Below, piece after piece: positions 17,256 through 26,477 of a DNA stretch of 64,000 nucleotides. How positions within the stretch are numbered: the stretch's first letter is position 1; every line of letters begins with the position of its first letter. The position numbers and the translations under genes are program-made. The stretch is from positions 1 to 64,000 of the forward strand of contig CALVDG010000010.1 in NCBI GenBank assembly GCA_944326255.1. Reading direction: 5' to 3'. The stretch comes from an uncultured Bacteroidales bacterium (lineage in GTDB: Bacteria; Bacteroidota; Bacteroidia; Bacteroidales; UBA932). The notes under the pieces were generated by a model that saw only the letters and a program-made list of their open reading frames with translations, was not told the DNA's origin and did no database searches.

Positions 17256-18275
17256 ATGTCTGGAGTAGAAAAAGTAAAATCATCACTTTTAAACGATGTT
17301 CGTGAAATCATCAGTGCTGCCAGATCGCAGGCTGTACGTAGTGTGGATTCCTGCCGGGTACAGATGTACTGGCATATAGGCCGGCGCATTTTTGAAGAGG
17401 AGCAACATGGAAAAGACCGTGCCGATTACGGAGTATATCTCATTAAGAATCTGGCCAAACAACTGGAGCCGGAGTATGGCAGTGGTTTTTCTGTCCGCCA
17501 ATTGGAGATGTGCCGCCAATTTTATCGTCTTTATCCAATTGCGAACGCAGTGCGTTCGCAATTGAACTGGACGCAGTATCGCATGCTGATTCAGATAGAA
17601 GATTCGGACAAACGCCTGTATTATGAACTGGAATCCGTCAACAATAACTGGACGGCAAGAGAGACTGAGCGGCAAATCAATTCACAGCTTTACGAACGTC
17701 TGCTGCTGAGCAATGACAAGGAGGCCGTGCTTGCAGTAGCCCGTAAAGAACGTATCCCCCAATCGCCTTTGGAGATAATCAAGGACCCGATGTATCTGGA
17801 GTTTCTGGGATTGGAACGGGAGGCTGCGTATTACGAGAAAGATTTTGAGTCGGCCATTATAACTCATCTGCAGCACTTCTTGCTGGAATTGGGACAGGGT
17901 TTTACTTTCGTCGCAAGACAGAAACGAATCCTGTTGGAGGACGATGAATTTTTTGCCGACTTGGTGTTTTACAACCGCCTGCTGAGATGTTTTGTGGTAA
18001 TAGAACTTAAAACGGGAAAACTGACTCATCAGGATTTGGGCCAGTTGCAGATGTATGTCAATTATTATGACCGGGTGGAGAAGACTGCGGAAGAAAATCC
18101 TACCATCGGGATTCTGCTCTGTACTGACAAAAATGATACGGTTGTCCGTATGGCGCTTCCAGAGGATAACAGGACCATCCTGGCGAGCGAATACAAGCTA
18201 TACCTGCCTACACAGACACAGCTGATTGACGAAGTGAACAGTGTGCTGAAATCTTATAATGCTGAAAATAAATAA
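17256..18275 (+). CDS. DUF1016 (YhcG-type) PD-(D/E)XK nuclease-like protein
   Basis: This 339-residue cytoplasmic protein has two domains. The N-terminal DUF1016 domain (about 10-165) shows YWHIGRRIFEEEQHGKDRADYG and FSVRQLEMCRQFYRLYP. The C-terminal PD-(D/E)XK fold has FFADLVFYNRLLRCFVVIELK at about 231-251, where the D and ExK residues form the metal site. YhcG-type genes are common accessory genes, often linked to restriction or mobile elements. The biological role is not established. It is more AT-rich than the genes before it. An exact 29-nt palindrome (14-nt arms) lies inside the gene at 17536-17564 without breaking the frame. Confidence 0.9.
   Translation: MSGVEKVKSSLLNDVREIISAARSQAVRSVDSCRVQMYWHIGRRIFEEEQHGKDRADYGVYLIKNLAKQLEPEYGSGFSVRQLEMCRQFYRLYPIANAVRSQLNWTQYRMLIQIEDSDKRLYYELESVNNNWTARETERQINSQLYERLLLSNDKEAVLAVARKERIPQSPLEIIKDPMYLEFLGLEREAAYYEKDFESAIITHLQHFLLELGQGFTFVARQKRILLEDDEFFADLVFYNRLLRCFVVIELKTGKLTHQDLGQLQMYVNYYDRVEKTAEENPTIGILLCTDKNDTVVRMALPEDNRTILASEYKLYLPTQTQLIDEVNSVLKSYNAENK
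17536..17564. repeat. 29-nt palindrome inside the DUF1016 gene
   Basis: The arm CAATTGCGAACGCA (17536-17549) and its exact complement (17551-17564) are separated by one G. The coding frame is kept (NAVRSQLNW). Confidence 0.9.
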
Positions 18276-18279
18276 TACA

Positions 18280-18903
18280 ATGGAAATAGTTTTTGCAACG
18301 GGCAACAGGCACAAGGTCGAGGAGGCCGCACAGATTCTGGGTCCGGAGTTCGTGTTGAGGACTCCGGCGGAACTTGGTATTACTGAGGACATACCGGAGA
18401 CTTCGGACACACTGGAGGGCAATGCGCTCCAGAAGGCGGAGTATATCTATAAAAAGACCGGTCTGCCGTGTTTTTCGGATGATACGGGGCTTTTCGTGGA
18501 CGCTCTGGGCGGGGCTCCCGGGGTGCTCTCGGCCCGCTATGCCGGTCCGGGGAAGAAGGCGGAGGATAATGTCCGCAAGCTCCTCTCCGAATTGAAGGAC
18601 GTGCCTGTAGAGAAGGACGGCCGCAGGATGCGCACCGCCCGTTTCCGCTGCGTGGTGGCATACGTCAGCGGCAGCGGGGAGAAGGTCTTCGAGGGCAGGG
18701 TAGAGGGGGAGATAGCCGCCGCTCCCTCCGGAAAGGACGGCTTCGGCTATGACCCGGTCTTTCTTCCGGAGAAATACGGCTTGACGAAGACTTTCGCCGA
18801 GCTCACCCATGACCAGAAGAATGCCATTTCCCACCGAGGCGAGGCCATGAGGCAGTTCGCGGAGTGGATGCGGCAGGAGCATCTGACCGGCGGCGGGCGA
18901 TGA
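18280..18903 (+). CDS. rdgB: Non-canonical purine NTP pyrophosphatase (RdgB/HAM1)
   Basis: The protein is 207 residues from ATG 18280 (MEIVFATGNRHKVEEA), which fits the family N-terminus. A TTG upstream at 18259 sits in the tail of the DUF1016 gene. The FATGNRHK and FSDDTGLFVDALGG motifs, and GFGYDPVFLPE near 155, are characteristic. The enzyme hydrolyses dITP, ITP and XTP to monophosphates, keeping deaminated purines out of DNA and RNA. Its TGA overlaps the recO start as ATGATGA, so the two genes are translationally coupled. Confidence 0.96.
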   Translation: MEIVFATGNRHKVEEAAQILGPEFVLRTPAELGITEDIPETSDTLEGNALQKAEYIYKKTGLPCFSDDTGLFVDALGGAPGVLSARYAGPGKKAEDNVRKLLSELKDVPVEKDGRRMRTARFRCVVAYVSGSGEKVFEGRVEGEIAAAPSGKDGFGYDPVFLPEKYGLTKTFAELTHDQKNAISHRGEAMRQFAEWMRQEHLTGGGR

Positions 18904-19580
18904 TGATTGTCCTTCATACTCTCAAGTACGGGGATACTTCTTTGATAGTCCACGGCTATACTCAGGAGGAGGGCCGTGTCAGTTTTATTCTGCGCGGAGC
19001 ATTCCGTCAGGCCAATGTGAAGAAGGGCTCCTCAAAGCACGGGACGGTGCTGCTGCATCCGCTGAGTATCGTCAACTATGTGGCATCGAAAAGTCCGAAG
19101 GGCAGTATGCCGTATCTGAAAGAGTTCTCCCCGAAGTACCGCCTGCATTCGATAAGGGAGGACTTCAGCAAGATATCCATAGTGATGTTCATAAGCGAGC
19201 TGCTCTACCGCACTCTGCTGCACTCCGAACGGGACGAAGAACTGTATGCCTTTCTGGAAGATGCGGTCCTGAAACTGGAGGCCGTCGAGGGCAGTCCGGC
19301 CAATTTCCACCTGTGGTTTCTGGATCGGTACGCCGCATTTCTCGGATTTCCCTTCGAGAGGGGATTTAACCTGGATTTCAATCCGTTTACCCCGGAGCAG
19401 ACCGACAGGCTCCGCTCCATTCACGAAGCGTCCTTCGAGGAGGCACTGTCTCTGCCGATGACCGGAGCGGAGCGGAAGGAACTGATCGAGGCCGTCATCC
19501 GCTGGCTCGAGTTCCATACCGGCTCCCGTATCGACCTGCGTTCGCTCTCTGTCCTGCACCAAATATCGAAACTCCGCTGA
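18900..19580 (+). CDS. recO: DNA repair protein RecO
   Basis: The protein is 227 residues starting MMIVLHTLKYGDTSLIVHGYT at 18900 (a second ATG at 18903 is equally possible). An N-terminal OB fold with ILRGAF is followed by a helical domain. RecO, with RecR, loads RecA on SSB-coated single strands in the RecFOR pathway. A zinc site with cysteines, present in some RecO proteins, is absent here. The gene overlaps the end of rdgB, and a GH3-like gene follows 49 nt later. Confidence 0.92.
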   Translation: MMIVLHTLKYGDTSLIVHGYTQEEGRVSFILRGAFRQANVKKGSSKHGTVLLHPLSIVNYVASKSPKGSMPYLKEFSPKYRLHSIREDFSKISIVMFISELLYRTLLHSERDEELYAFLEDAVLKLEAVEGSPANFHLWFLDRYAAFLGFPFERGFNLDFNPFTPEQTDRLRSIHEASFEEALSLPMTGAERKELIEAVIRWLEFHTGSRIDLRSLSVLHQISKLR

Positions 19581-19608
19581 ATTCTTCTCCTTTTTCAGTA
19601 ATTATCAC

Positions 19609-19616
19609 TATCTTCG
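19609..19616 (+). promoter_or_regulatory. Probable -7 box of the GH3-like gene
   Basis: TATCTTCG differs from TAnnTTTG at one base and lies 14 nt before the ATG at 19630. Confidence 0.35.
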
Positions 19617-19629
19617 CTTGACAAATTCA

Positions 19630-21189
19630 ATGAGTATGTCGGTGATCAATAGGGTGGTGATGGCGGCGTTGAGTCCGCTGCTGCGGAGTTTCGACCTGGG
19701 GTGCGGGCATCCCGGGGCGGTGCAGGAAGGTGTGTTCCGGTCTCTGCTCAAGGCCGGTAGGGACACTGCTTTCGGCAATGAGCATGGATTCGGGGAGATA
19801 AGGGATTACAGGGATTTTGTGCGCAGGGTGCCGGTGAGGGAGTACAATCAGTTCGCACCGTACATCGAGCGTCTGCGCCGTGGCGAGGACTACGTGCTGT
19901 GGAACGAGAAGGTCAGCTGGTTCGCCAAGTCCAGCGGTACGAGTTCGGACAAGAGCAAGTATATTCCGGTGACTCCGGCCAATCTGTCAGGCTGTCACTA
20001 CCGTGGCTTCAAGACCATGCTGGCCACGTATATCCGCCGTTATCCCGACTCGCGTCTGTTCAACGGCAAGGCACTTACCCTAGGAGGCAGCGTCAAGGTG
20101 GACGAGCTTTCAGGAAAGGGAGCCAGGAACGGAGACCTTTCGGCCATACTGCTGAGCAACAGCCCGTCCGTGGCCGAGATCGTGCGCACCCCGTCGCGGG
20201 ACATAGCCATGCTGCCGGATTTCAGGCAGAAGATAGAGAGCATCTGCCGGGTGTGCTCGAAACAGAATGTGACCAATTTTTCGGGCGTTCCGTCCTGGAA
20301 CCTCATCATGATAGAAAAATTGCTGGAATACAATAACGCAAAGTATCTGACCGATATATGGCCCAATCTGGAGCTTTTCATGCACGGAGGCATAAGTTTC
20401 GAGCCATACCGGGAACGGTACCGCCGGCTTATTCCTTCGGACAGGATGCACTATCTGGAGAATTACAATGCCTCGGAGGGCTACTTCGCCCTGCAGGACG
20501 ACCCGTCACAGAAGGGCATGGCCCTGACACTGGACAACGGGGTATTCTTCGAGTTCATCCCGATGCGTTCTCTGGACAAAGTCCTGGCAGGAGAGTCGGA
20601 TGAGGTGTATACGGTGGACGAGGTGCGTACCGGTGTGACATACGCGATGGTGATAACCACCAACAGCGGACTGTGGCGGTATCTGATAGGGGACTGTGTG
20701 GAATTCACCTCGCTCTGTCCGCACAGAATAATTATAACCGGTCGTACACAGCTTTATATCAATGCGTTCGGAGAGGAACTGATGATACATAATGCTGAGG
20801 AGGCCCTTTCGGAGGCCTGCCGGGAGTGCGGGGTGGAGGTGACGGACTATACCGTGGCCCCGGTCTTTATGGATGAGAGCCATGCCAAGGGGGCGCATCA
20901 GTGGGTGGTGGAGTTCTCGCCGGCCAGTCAGGAACGGATGAGCAGCCCACAGGCCCAGGAGCATTTCAGAAATGCTCTGGATGCGGCCCTGTGCCGGCGC
21001 AATTCGGACTACGAGGCCAAGCGCAGCGGAGATGTGACGATGACGGAACTGGAGCTGACCCCCGTGCCTCCCGGAACATTCTACCGTTGGATGGAGAGCC
21101 GGGGCAAGACCGGAGGCCAGAACAAGGTGCCGCGTCTGAGCAATGACAGGAGGTTTGTGGAACAGATATTGAATACCGTAGACCGGTAA
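19630..21189 (+). CDS. GH3 auxin-responsive promoter family protein
   Basis: The protein is 519 residues from ATG 19630 (MSMSVINRVVMAAL). A TTG four codons earlier is open but less likely. The adenylate-forming motifs are SSGTSSDKSKYIPV (ATP site), YNASEGYFALQ and ITGRTQLYINAFGEEL. GH3 enzymes of plants join amino acids to acyl acids through an acyl adenylate. The bacterial relatives are widespread in Bacteroidota, but their substrates are not known, so an acyl-amide synthetase role is only an inference. A CobW-type GTPase gene follows 18 nt downstream and may be cotranscribed. Confidence 0.9.
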   Translation: MSMSVINRVVMAALSPLLRSFDLGCGHPGAVQEGVFRSLLKAGRDTAFGNEHGFGEIRDYRDFVRRVPVREYNQFAPYIERLRRGEDYVLWNEKVSWFAKSSGTSSDKSKYIPVTPANLSGCHYRGFKTMLATYIRRYPDSRLFNGKALTLGGSVKVDELSGKGARNGDLSAILLSNSPSVAEIVRTPSRDIAMLPDFRQKIESICRVCSKQNVTNFSGVPSWNLIMIEKLLEYNNAKYLTDIWPNLELFMHGGISFEPYRERYRRLIPSDRMHYLENYNASEGYFALQDDPSQKGMALTLDNGVFFEFIPMRSLDKVLAGESDEVYTVDEVRTGVTYAMVITTNSGLWRYLIGDCVEFTSLCPHRIIITGRTQLYINAFGEELMIHNAEEALSEACRECGVEVTDYTVAPVFMDESHAKGAHQWVVEFSPASQERMSSPQAQEHFRNALDAALCRRNSDYEAKRSGDVTMTELELTPVPPGTFYRWMESRGKTGGQNKVPRLSNDRRFVEQILNTVDR

Positions 21190-21207
21190 GATAAATTACA
21201 GAAGGAA

Positions 21208-22416
21208 ATGAATGCAATGGATACGCCGGTGCTGCTCCTGACGGGATATCTGGGCAGCGGAAAGACCACGTTGGTGAACAGGATTCTCTCCAACGGGAAG
21301 GGAATAAGATTTGCGGTGATAGTCAATGACCTGGGAGAGGTCAACATAGATGCGGCCCTGATTCAGAAGGGCGGTGTGGTGGGCACGCAGGACGACAGCC
21401 TGGTGGCCCTGCAGAACGGATGTATATGCTGTACGCTCAAGACGGACCTGATGGAACAGCTCTTCGAACTGGTCAGGTCCCGGAAGTTCGACTATATAGT
21501 CATAGAGGCCAGCGGTATCTGCGAGCCGGAGCCTATAGCCAGGACGATATGCTCGATGCCGAGGGTGGATCCGAGACTCAAGGAGTACGGCTATCCCCGT
21601 CTGGACTGTATAGTGACGGTGGTGGATGCTCTGCGTATGCGGGATGAGTTTGCCTGCGGCGACAGTCTGACCGAAAAGGATCTCGGAGAGGAAGATATCG
21701 AGAATCTGCTGGTTCAGCAGATGGAATTCTGCAACATCGTCCTTATCAATAAAGTATCAGAGGTCACTCCGGAGGAACTGGAACGTCTCCGCAGAATTGT
21801 CAGGGCGATACAGCCTTCGGCCAGGATTATGGAATGTGACTGGGCCGGGATAGATCTGGACTCAATTCTCAATACCCGGATGTTCAGCTACAATCAGGTG
21901 GCCGCATCGGCCGGTTGGATTCAGGGCATCGAGTCCACTCCGACTGAGGAAGAGGAGGCCGAGGCCCGTGGACATGAGGGTCATCATCACCATCATCATG
22001 ACCACGATCATGATCACGAGGAAGGTGAGGCCGAGGAATACGGTGTGAGCACCTTTGTCTATTACCGTCGTCCGGCCTTTGATATCAACAGATTTGACAG
22101 TTTCGTCACCCGGCACTGGCCGGAAGGGGTGATAAGGGCCAAGGGTATCTGTTACTTTACTCAGGACCCGGATATGTCCTATATGTTCGAGCAGGCAGGC
22201 CGTCAGAAACAGCTCAAGGAGGCCGGTCAGTGGTACGCCACGGCCCCTGAGGACGAGCTGGAGCAGCTCAAGGCCAGCGACCCCGGCTTCTCCCGTGACT
22301 GGGATGAATATTATGGCGACCGGATGCAGAAGATAGTCTTCATCGGCCGCCATATGGACGTAGAGCAGATAAAAAAGGATCTCGACTTCTGTATCGCTCT
22401 GGATGCGGATTTCTGA
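21208..22416 (+). CDS. CobW/COG0523-type GTPase with His-rich loop
   Basis: This 402-residue protein has Walker A GYLGSGKTTL (13-22), the metal-binding CICC motif (72-75), ASGICEP after the second G motif, and a CobW C-terminal domain. A run of His and Asp (GHEGHHHHHHDHDHDHEEG) at about 255-273 joins the two domains. The family are GTP-driven metal chaperones, mostly for zinc or cobalt, and His-rich loops store or sense metal. Which metal is not shown. No Zur box was identified. Translation may begin at Met4 (21217). The gene ends directly against the stop of the convergent fimbrillin operon. Confidence 0.93.
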   Translation: MNAMDTPVLLLTGYLGSGKTTLVNRILSNGKGIRFAVIVNDLGEVNIDAALIQKGGVVGTQDDSLVALQNGCICCTLKTDLMEQLFELVRSRKFDYIVIEASGICEPEPIARTICSMPRVDPRLKEYGYPRLDCIVTVVDALRMRDEFACGDSLTEKDLGEEDIENLLVQQMEFCNIVLINKVSEVTPEELERLRRIVRAIQPSARIMECDWAGIDLDSILNTRMFSYNQVAASAGWIQGIESTPTEEEEAEARGHEGHHHHHHDHDHDHEEGEAEEYGVSTFVYYRRPAFDINRFDSFVTRHWPEGVIRAKGICYFTQDPDMSYMFEQAGRQKQLKEAGQWYATAPEDELEQLKASDPGFSRDWDEYYGDRMQKIVFIGRHMDVEQIKKDLDFCIALDADF

Positions 22417-23301
22417 TTATCTCGGAGACACACTCATTCGTGCGGTCGCGGAGACAGAAGCGGGAACAAGGGTGATTTCCATCTGATACCTGTAGCCGCT
22501 TACGAGGGTAATGTCCTCAGGTGTGATGTAGCTGTAACTGTCAACACCTGACACCATATTGCCGGTGGAGATTTTCAACAGCTCAGTTCCTGCAGGGATG
22601 GTCTGCGGTACAAGAACGGCTGACATAGGCGGCAACTCGCCGTTTACAATAGCCGGACTGTTGCCGTGCGGGGTGATATCCGATGACTGACCCCAGGGGT
22701 ACTCTGATATTTCGCCTGTTACGATGTCGGCATAGCACTGGGTAGGCATGGATGGAATTGTGACTTTGGCGTATTCCAGATCTTCCAGTGTCAGTCCCTC
22801 TCCTGGTATCAACTTGATGTCTACAAGGCTCATGGCATGTTTGAAAACGAGATGAACCGGTCTTTCAGTGTCAGTTACATTAATCGCACTGGCTGTCATC
22901 AGGTCGCTGTATTCAAAGTCAAGCGCATTGCTCTGGTCTGCATATATGGTATGGAAGATTACCTGGGGATCATTGTACTCAGTACCCCAAGAATACCAGG
23001 GGTAGTAAGCCAGAATATCAATACTTCCGGATTCGGGCCAGTAGACACGCTGTATGTCAAAGGAGCCGTCGGACTGTTTGGTGCCTATAATGTTCTCGGC
23101 CAGAGTCTCGTTCTGGGAGAAGATATAGAGACCGATGTTGTCGCCTTCCTCAAAATCCACAACGGAGGCTTTGGCGTAATTGTCTATGGATGCTGTTACA
23201 GTTATCAACCCGGGAGTTTCCTGTGGAATCTCCCTGCTGCAGGAGACTGCCGTAAGTGCAATCACCGGCATAAACAGGCTAAATGTGTGTATGAGTTTCA
23301 T
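22417..23301 (-). CDS. Fimbrillin-like lipoprotein without FISUMP domain
   Basis: The protein is 294 residues from ATG 23301 (MKLIHTFSLFMPVIAL). The signal peptide ends in a lipobox TAVSC, then SREIPQ. The body follows the fimbrillin/Mfa-like plan: EGDNIGLYIFSQNE, YWPESGSIDILAYYPW, VFKHAMSLVDIKLIPG and a late PQTIPAG strand. It is about 220 residues shorter than its four neighbours because it lacks the C-terminal FISUMP domain. It is the last gene of the operon, 15 nt after the upstream stop. It could be a pilin or an accessory tip or anchor subunit; which one cannot be decided. Confidence 0.82.
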   Translation of the reverse strand: MKLIHTFSLFMPVIALTAVSCSREIPQETPGLITVTASIDNYAKASVVDFEEGDNIGLYIFSQNETLAENIIGTKQSDGSFDIQRVYWPESGSIDILAYYPWYSWGTEYNDPQVIFHTIYADQSNALDFEYSDLMTASAINVTDTERPVHLVFKHAMSLVDIKLIPGEGLTLEDLEYAKVTIPSMPTQCYADIVTGEISEYPWGQSSDITPHGNSPAIVNGELPPMSAVLVPQTIPAGTELLKISTGNMVSGVDSYSYITPEDITLVSGYRYQMEITLVPASVSATARMSVSPR

Positions 23302-23316
23302 TTTCAAAGTTTTAAT

Positions 23317-24906
23317 TTAATTGTCCTTAATGCATCGTATTGCGTGTCCGAACTCTTTCCAATGGGCTATGTTCTTTACGTCAGTATACTTGGAGTAAAG
23401 ATAGTAAACAGTACCTGAGTAAGAGTATGTAGGGTCCTGATCCTGACTCCACCATTCACAATATTGGTCAATACGCTCAAACCCTTCACCGTTGCCGCCG
23501 TTGCGGTTGCCGCATGGAATGGCGGTGAATCCGTAGTCATCTGTGCCCTGATAGGACGGATATGTGAATCCGTCAATGTCATACCATCCGGAAGTGGCTT
23601 TGAGTTTGGTTCCTCCGTTCTCACCGAGGAACTGTACAAGGATGTTCCATTCCTCACGGGTGGGAACATGCCAGCCTTCCGGACAAATATTGCCATGGGC
23701 AGCTGCGAACCAGTTGTACAGTATGCCGTACTTTTCTTCTTTGGCCGGATCATTGTTGTAATAGCACCATGCGGGCTCCTCTGATGACTCACATGCATCC
23801 CAGTCTGCCTGGTCTGTGAAGTTGGATATTGCGGTGCCGTCATTGAAGCGGGTAGTCCTGAGGTTGGAGCCCAGCCATTTCTGTGTACCTATGGTGACTA
23901 TGTTGTACTCGTTGCCGTCATAGTCTGTCACATAGGAGATATCATCGTCGGGGTCCTCTATCTCTATGACGTCACCGGTAAGAGTCCCGCCGTCAGTCCA
24001 GTCGTTAATCTCAGGCATGACAGATACCTCATCACCGTTAATGGCTCTGTTGAGAGTGACTGTGAAGGTATATGTCTTACCGGCCTCAAAGACTATGTCC
24101 TCGGGTATCGTGCCACGGAATTTTTTGTCTCCTAAAGATATAAAGAACATGTTGGTTCCCGCTTCCATTTTTTGGGGAGGGATGATGGCTTCAACTCCCG
24201 AGATAGTCCATGTCCAGTAATCATAGGAAAATGTGCCGTGGGGAATGATGTCCACAGGGGTTGATACAGACTCCATCTCCATGGTGAGAAGATTGAGGGC
24301 GCAGGAGTTCTTGATGTTCTTCAACAGGACTTCGGCTTTTTCCACACTCTCGTCAGTGTATCCTTCGCCTGCAGTCAGTTCAAATTCTATTTTGCTCATC
24401 AGTCTTTTAAACTGAAAGTGTATCGGGGCAGGTGATTTCTTTACGTCAAGTACTTTTGCGACCATTTTATCGGAGGCCAGAAATGCAGCATCGCTGCTCT
24501 GGTCTTCGTAGGCCGGCATCCATTGGTATGTGCTGCCCTGCTCTACAGGAGTGTCGTTGTAGGGGTAGTACATATAGAAATCGGTGTTTTCCTCATACTT
24601 CGGGAAGTATAAAGGTGCATCGGTCTTGGGAACGCCGCCGGATATTGTAAGTGGGGTATTGTCGAACTGGCGCACACCCATCATGGCTTCTTCCTCGTCA
24701 TCAAGGTGACGGAATGCGTACATGCCGATCATGTCACCTTCGTCAAAAGATGTTCCGGAAGCGCGGGTCTGCGTTTCAATGGAGGCGGTGATGTTGACGG
24801 GTATCAGTGATCCTGCAGTCTGGTTCTCCATCTCGCTTTTGCTGCAGGATACTGCCGCAATGGCACATACGGTGGTGATTGCTATTATAGGTCTATTGTA
24901 AGTCAT
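23317..24906 (-). CDS. Fimbrillin-like lipoprotein with C-terminal FISUMP domain (copy 4)
   Basis: This 529-residue protein has a lipoprotein signal (IAAVSCSKSE), a fimbrillin/Mfa-like region at about 30-320 (FDEGDMIGMYAFRH, FYMYYPYND, FQFKRLMSKIEFEL, IIPPQKMEAG), and a FISUMP domain at about 335-529 (TDYDGNEYNIVTIGTQKWLGSN, LYNWFAAAHGNICPEGWHVPTREEW, GHAIRCIKDN). FISUMP (Fibrobacter succinogenes major paralogous domain) is a surface domain of unknown ligand. The SK(E) after the lipid Cys fits export to the cell surface. It is fourth in the five-gene operon. Confidence 0.88.
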   Translation of the reverse strand: MTYNRPIIAITTVCAIAAVSCSKSEMENQTAGSLIPVNITASIETQTRASGTSFDEGDMIGMYAFRHLDDEEEAMMGVRQFDNTPLTISGGVPKTDAPLYFPKYEENTDFYMYYPYNDTPVEQGSTYQWMPAYEDQSSDAAFLASDKMVAKVLDVKKSPAPIHFQFKRLMSKIEFELTAGEGYTDESVEKAEVLLKNIKNSCALNLLTMEMESVSTPVDIIPHGTFSYDYWTWTISGVEAIIPPQKMEAGTNMFFISLGDKKFRGTIPEDIVFEAGKTYTFTVTLNRAINGDEVSVMPEINDWTDGGTLTGDVIEIEDPDDDISYVTDYDGNEYNIVTIGTQKWLGSNLRTTRFNDGTAISNFTDQADWDACESSEEPAWCYYNNDPAKEEKYGILYNWFAAAHGNICPEGWHVPTREEWNILVQFLGENGGTKLKATSGWYDIDGFTYPSYQGTDDYGFTAIPCGNRNGGNGEGFERIDQYCEWWSQDQDPTYSYSGTVYYLYSKYTDVKNIAHWKEFGHAIRCIKDN

Positions 24907-24918
24907 AACTTCAAAATT

Positions 24919-26475
24919 TTAAAAATCGTGAACACATCGTACTGCGTAACCGTTGTCGTTGTTGGCCAGGTATCTGAGCAGGTCATCGTAGTAGGTGCTG
25001 AGGCTCCTTACGAAGGAAGTCGCACCGGATACGGCTGTCATGCTCCAGAAATATGCAGCCTCGTCCCTGTAGATGTATCGGGTGCTTTGGGTTCCGCTAT
25101 CATCAGTATAGACGTAGACATATCCGGAAGGCCAGGCGTTGAACCCGCTTGAATTTGTGGCTTTGCCGTTCCATGCTTCTGCGTCCGTAGATTTCATGGC
25201 CGGACCGATGCCTAGCCAGGAGTTGTAATCATCCATTGTGCCGCCGAGGGCTTTCCCCAATTCGTCCCAATCGGTTGAGGACGGTACGTGCCATCCTTCC
25301 GGGCAGAGACGTCCGCTTTCCACGGCTGTCCTGTTGTAGAGAAGGCCGTAGGTTTCTGCATCGCTGTCATCATTGTTGTAGGCGGCATAAGAGGCTTTGT
25401 CCAGATTGGATATCCAGTCTGTGTCAGTGCAGCCTGTCATGGGTGTCCCGTCGTTGAGGCTGGTTGTTCTCAGGCTGGAACCCATCCAGAACTGTTTTCC
25501 TATCCTGATGATATCGTAGATGTTGCCGTCGGCATCACTTACGGTTTTTTCGGAAGGAGGCAGTATCTCTTCTTCGTCAAATTCAGTCTGTCCCCCTTCT
25601 GTCCAGTCATCGATGTCCACGTTCACATTGAGGATAGTGCCTGAAAAATCGGCGTTGAGGGTGATGGTAAGAGTATTTTCTGTGCCCGCTGCAAAGACAA
25701 GGTCTTCGGGTGCATTGAGCCTGAAAATATCTCCACCCATGTCAAACACCAGAAATTCGTTACCGGCAGCGACGGTCTGGGGAGGAATGATGAAATACAT
25801 GCCTTTGAGAGAAGAGCCGCTGGCCGCGAGCACTCCAGCGGGGGTGATGTCCTCCGTGCCGGTGCCGGGCGTGGTCTGTTCAGTCTCAAAGTTGAAGTTC
25901 CCGGAGATAATCATATTCCTGGCGGTCACTGTCCGTTCGGAGGGGATGTCCTCAAGGTTGTCATAATATCCGCCAGGTTTGATCTCGATGTTGACCTTTG
26001 CGAATGCGTGTCTGAACTCCAGGGCGGTAATGTCTTCTGTCGGCTGATAGTTGCGGAGTATGGCGTAACGGAAGTCATCAGAGCCGTCAGAGACCGACTG
26101 ATCGGCTGCTACGCTGACTTCAGTGACAGAAGTGCCTGCAGGGACAAAATTCTCCCGATAGGGGAAATAGGCGTATATGTTGTTGAAGACCCGGGTGTCT
26201 TCCGGATAATAAACTGCCGGAGACGATGTGAACTGATCTCCTGTCTTGATGAACAGGATATTGTCCAGATAACGCTCATCGGAAAGTGTAGAACCGTTTT
26301 CAGCAGCTGAGTAAGTCAGATACAGTCCTATGCCGTCACCGTCAGAGAAGCCGGATTGTTCCATTGCCGGAATATTCAGGGCTTTGGTGTCGGAAAGACC
26401 GGGCCGGTTGTCTGTTTTTGTGCAGGAGCATACCGAAAGGATGGCTGCAGCTGCAAATAATATTCTTGGTTTCAT
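24919..26475 (-). CDS. Fimbrillin-like lipoprotein with C-terminal FISUMP domain (copy 3)
   Basis: This 518-residue protein has a lipoprotein signal (SVCSCTKTDN), a fimbrillin-like part (FSDGDGIGLYLTY, IYAYFPYREN, EFRHAFAKVNIEI, IIPPQTVAAG), then a FISUMP domain from about 310 (VSDADGNIYDIIRIGKQFWMGSS, LYNRTAVESGRLCPEGWHVPSS, GYAVRCVHDF). Unlike copy 4, the C-terminal part has YIYRDEAAYFWSMTA before the last strand, so the outer loops differ. The start is 2 nt after the stop of the upstream gene, pointing to translational coupling. Confidence 0.88.
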   Translation of the reverse strand: MKPRILFAAAAILSVCSCTKTDNRPGLSDTKALNIPAMEQSGFSDGDGIGLYLTYSAAENGSTLSDERYLDNILFIKTGDQFTSSPAVYYPEDTRVFNNIYAYFPYRENFVPAGTSVTEVSVAADQSVSDGSDDFRYAILRNYQPTEDITALEFRHAFAKVNIEIKPGGYYDNLEDIPSERTVTARNMIISGNFNFETEQTTPGTGTEDITPAGVLAASGSSLKGMYFIIPPQTVAAGNEFLVFDMGGDIFRLNAPEDLVFAAGTENTLTITLNADFSGTILNVNVDIDDWTEGGQTEFDEEEILPPSEKTVSDADGNIYDIIRIGKQFWMGSSLRTTSLNDGTPMTGCTDTDWISNLDKASYAAYNNDDSDAETYGLLYNRTAVESGRLCPEGWHVPSSTDWDELGKALGGTMDDYNSWLGIGPAMKSTDAEAWNGKATNSSGFNAWPSGYVYVYTDDSGTQSTRYIYRDEAAYFWSMTAVSGATSFVRSLSTYYDDLLRYLANNDNGYAVRCVHDF

Positions 26476-26477
26476 GA

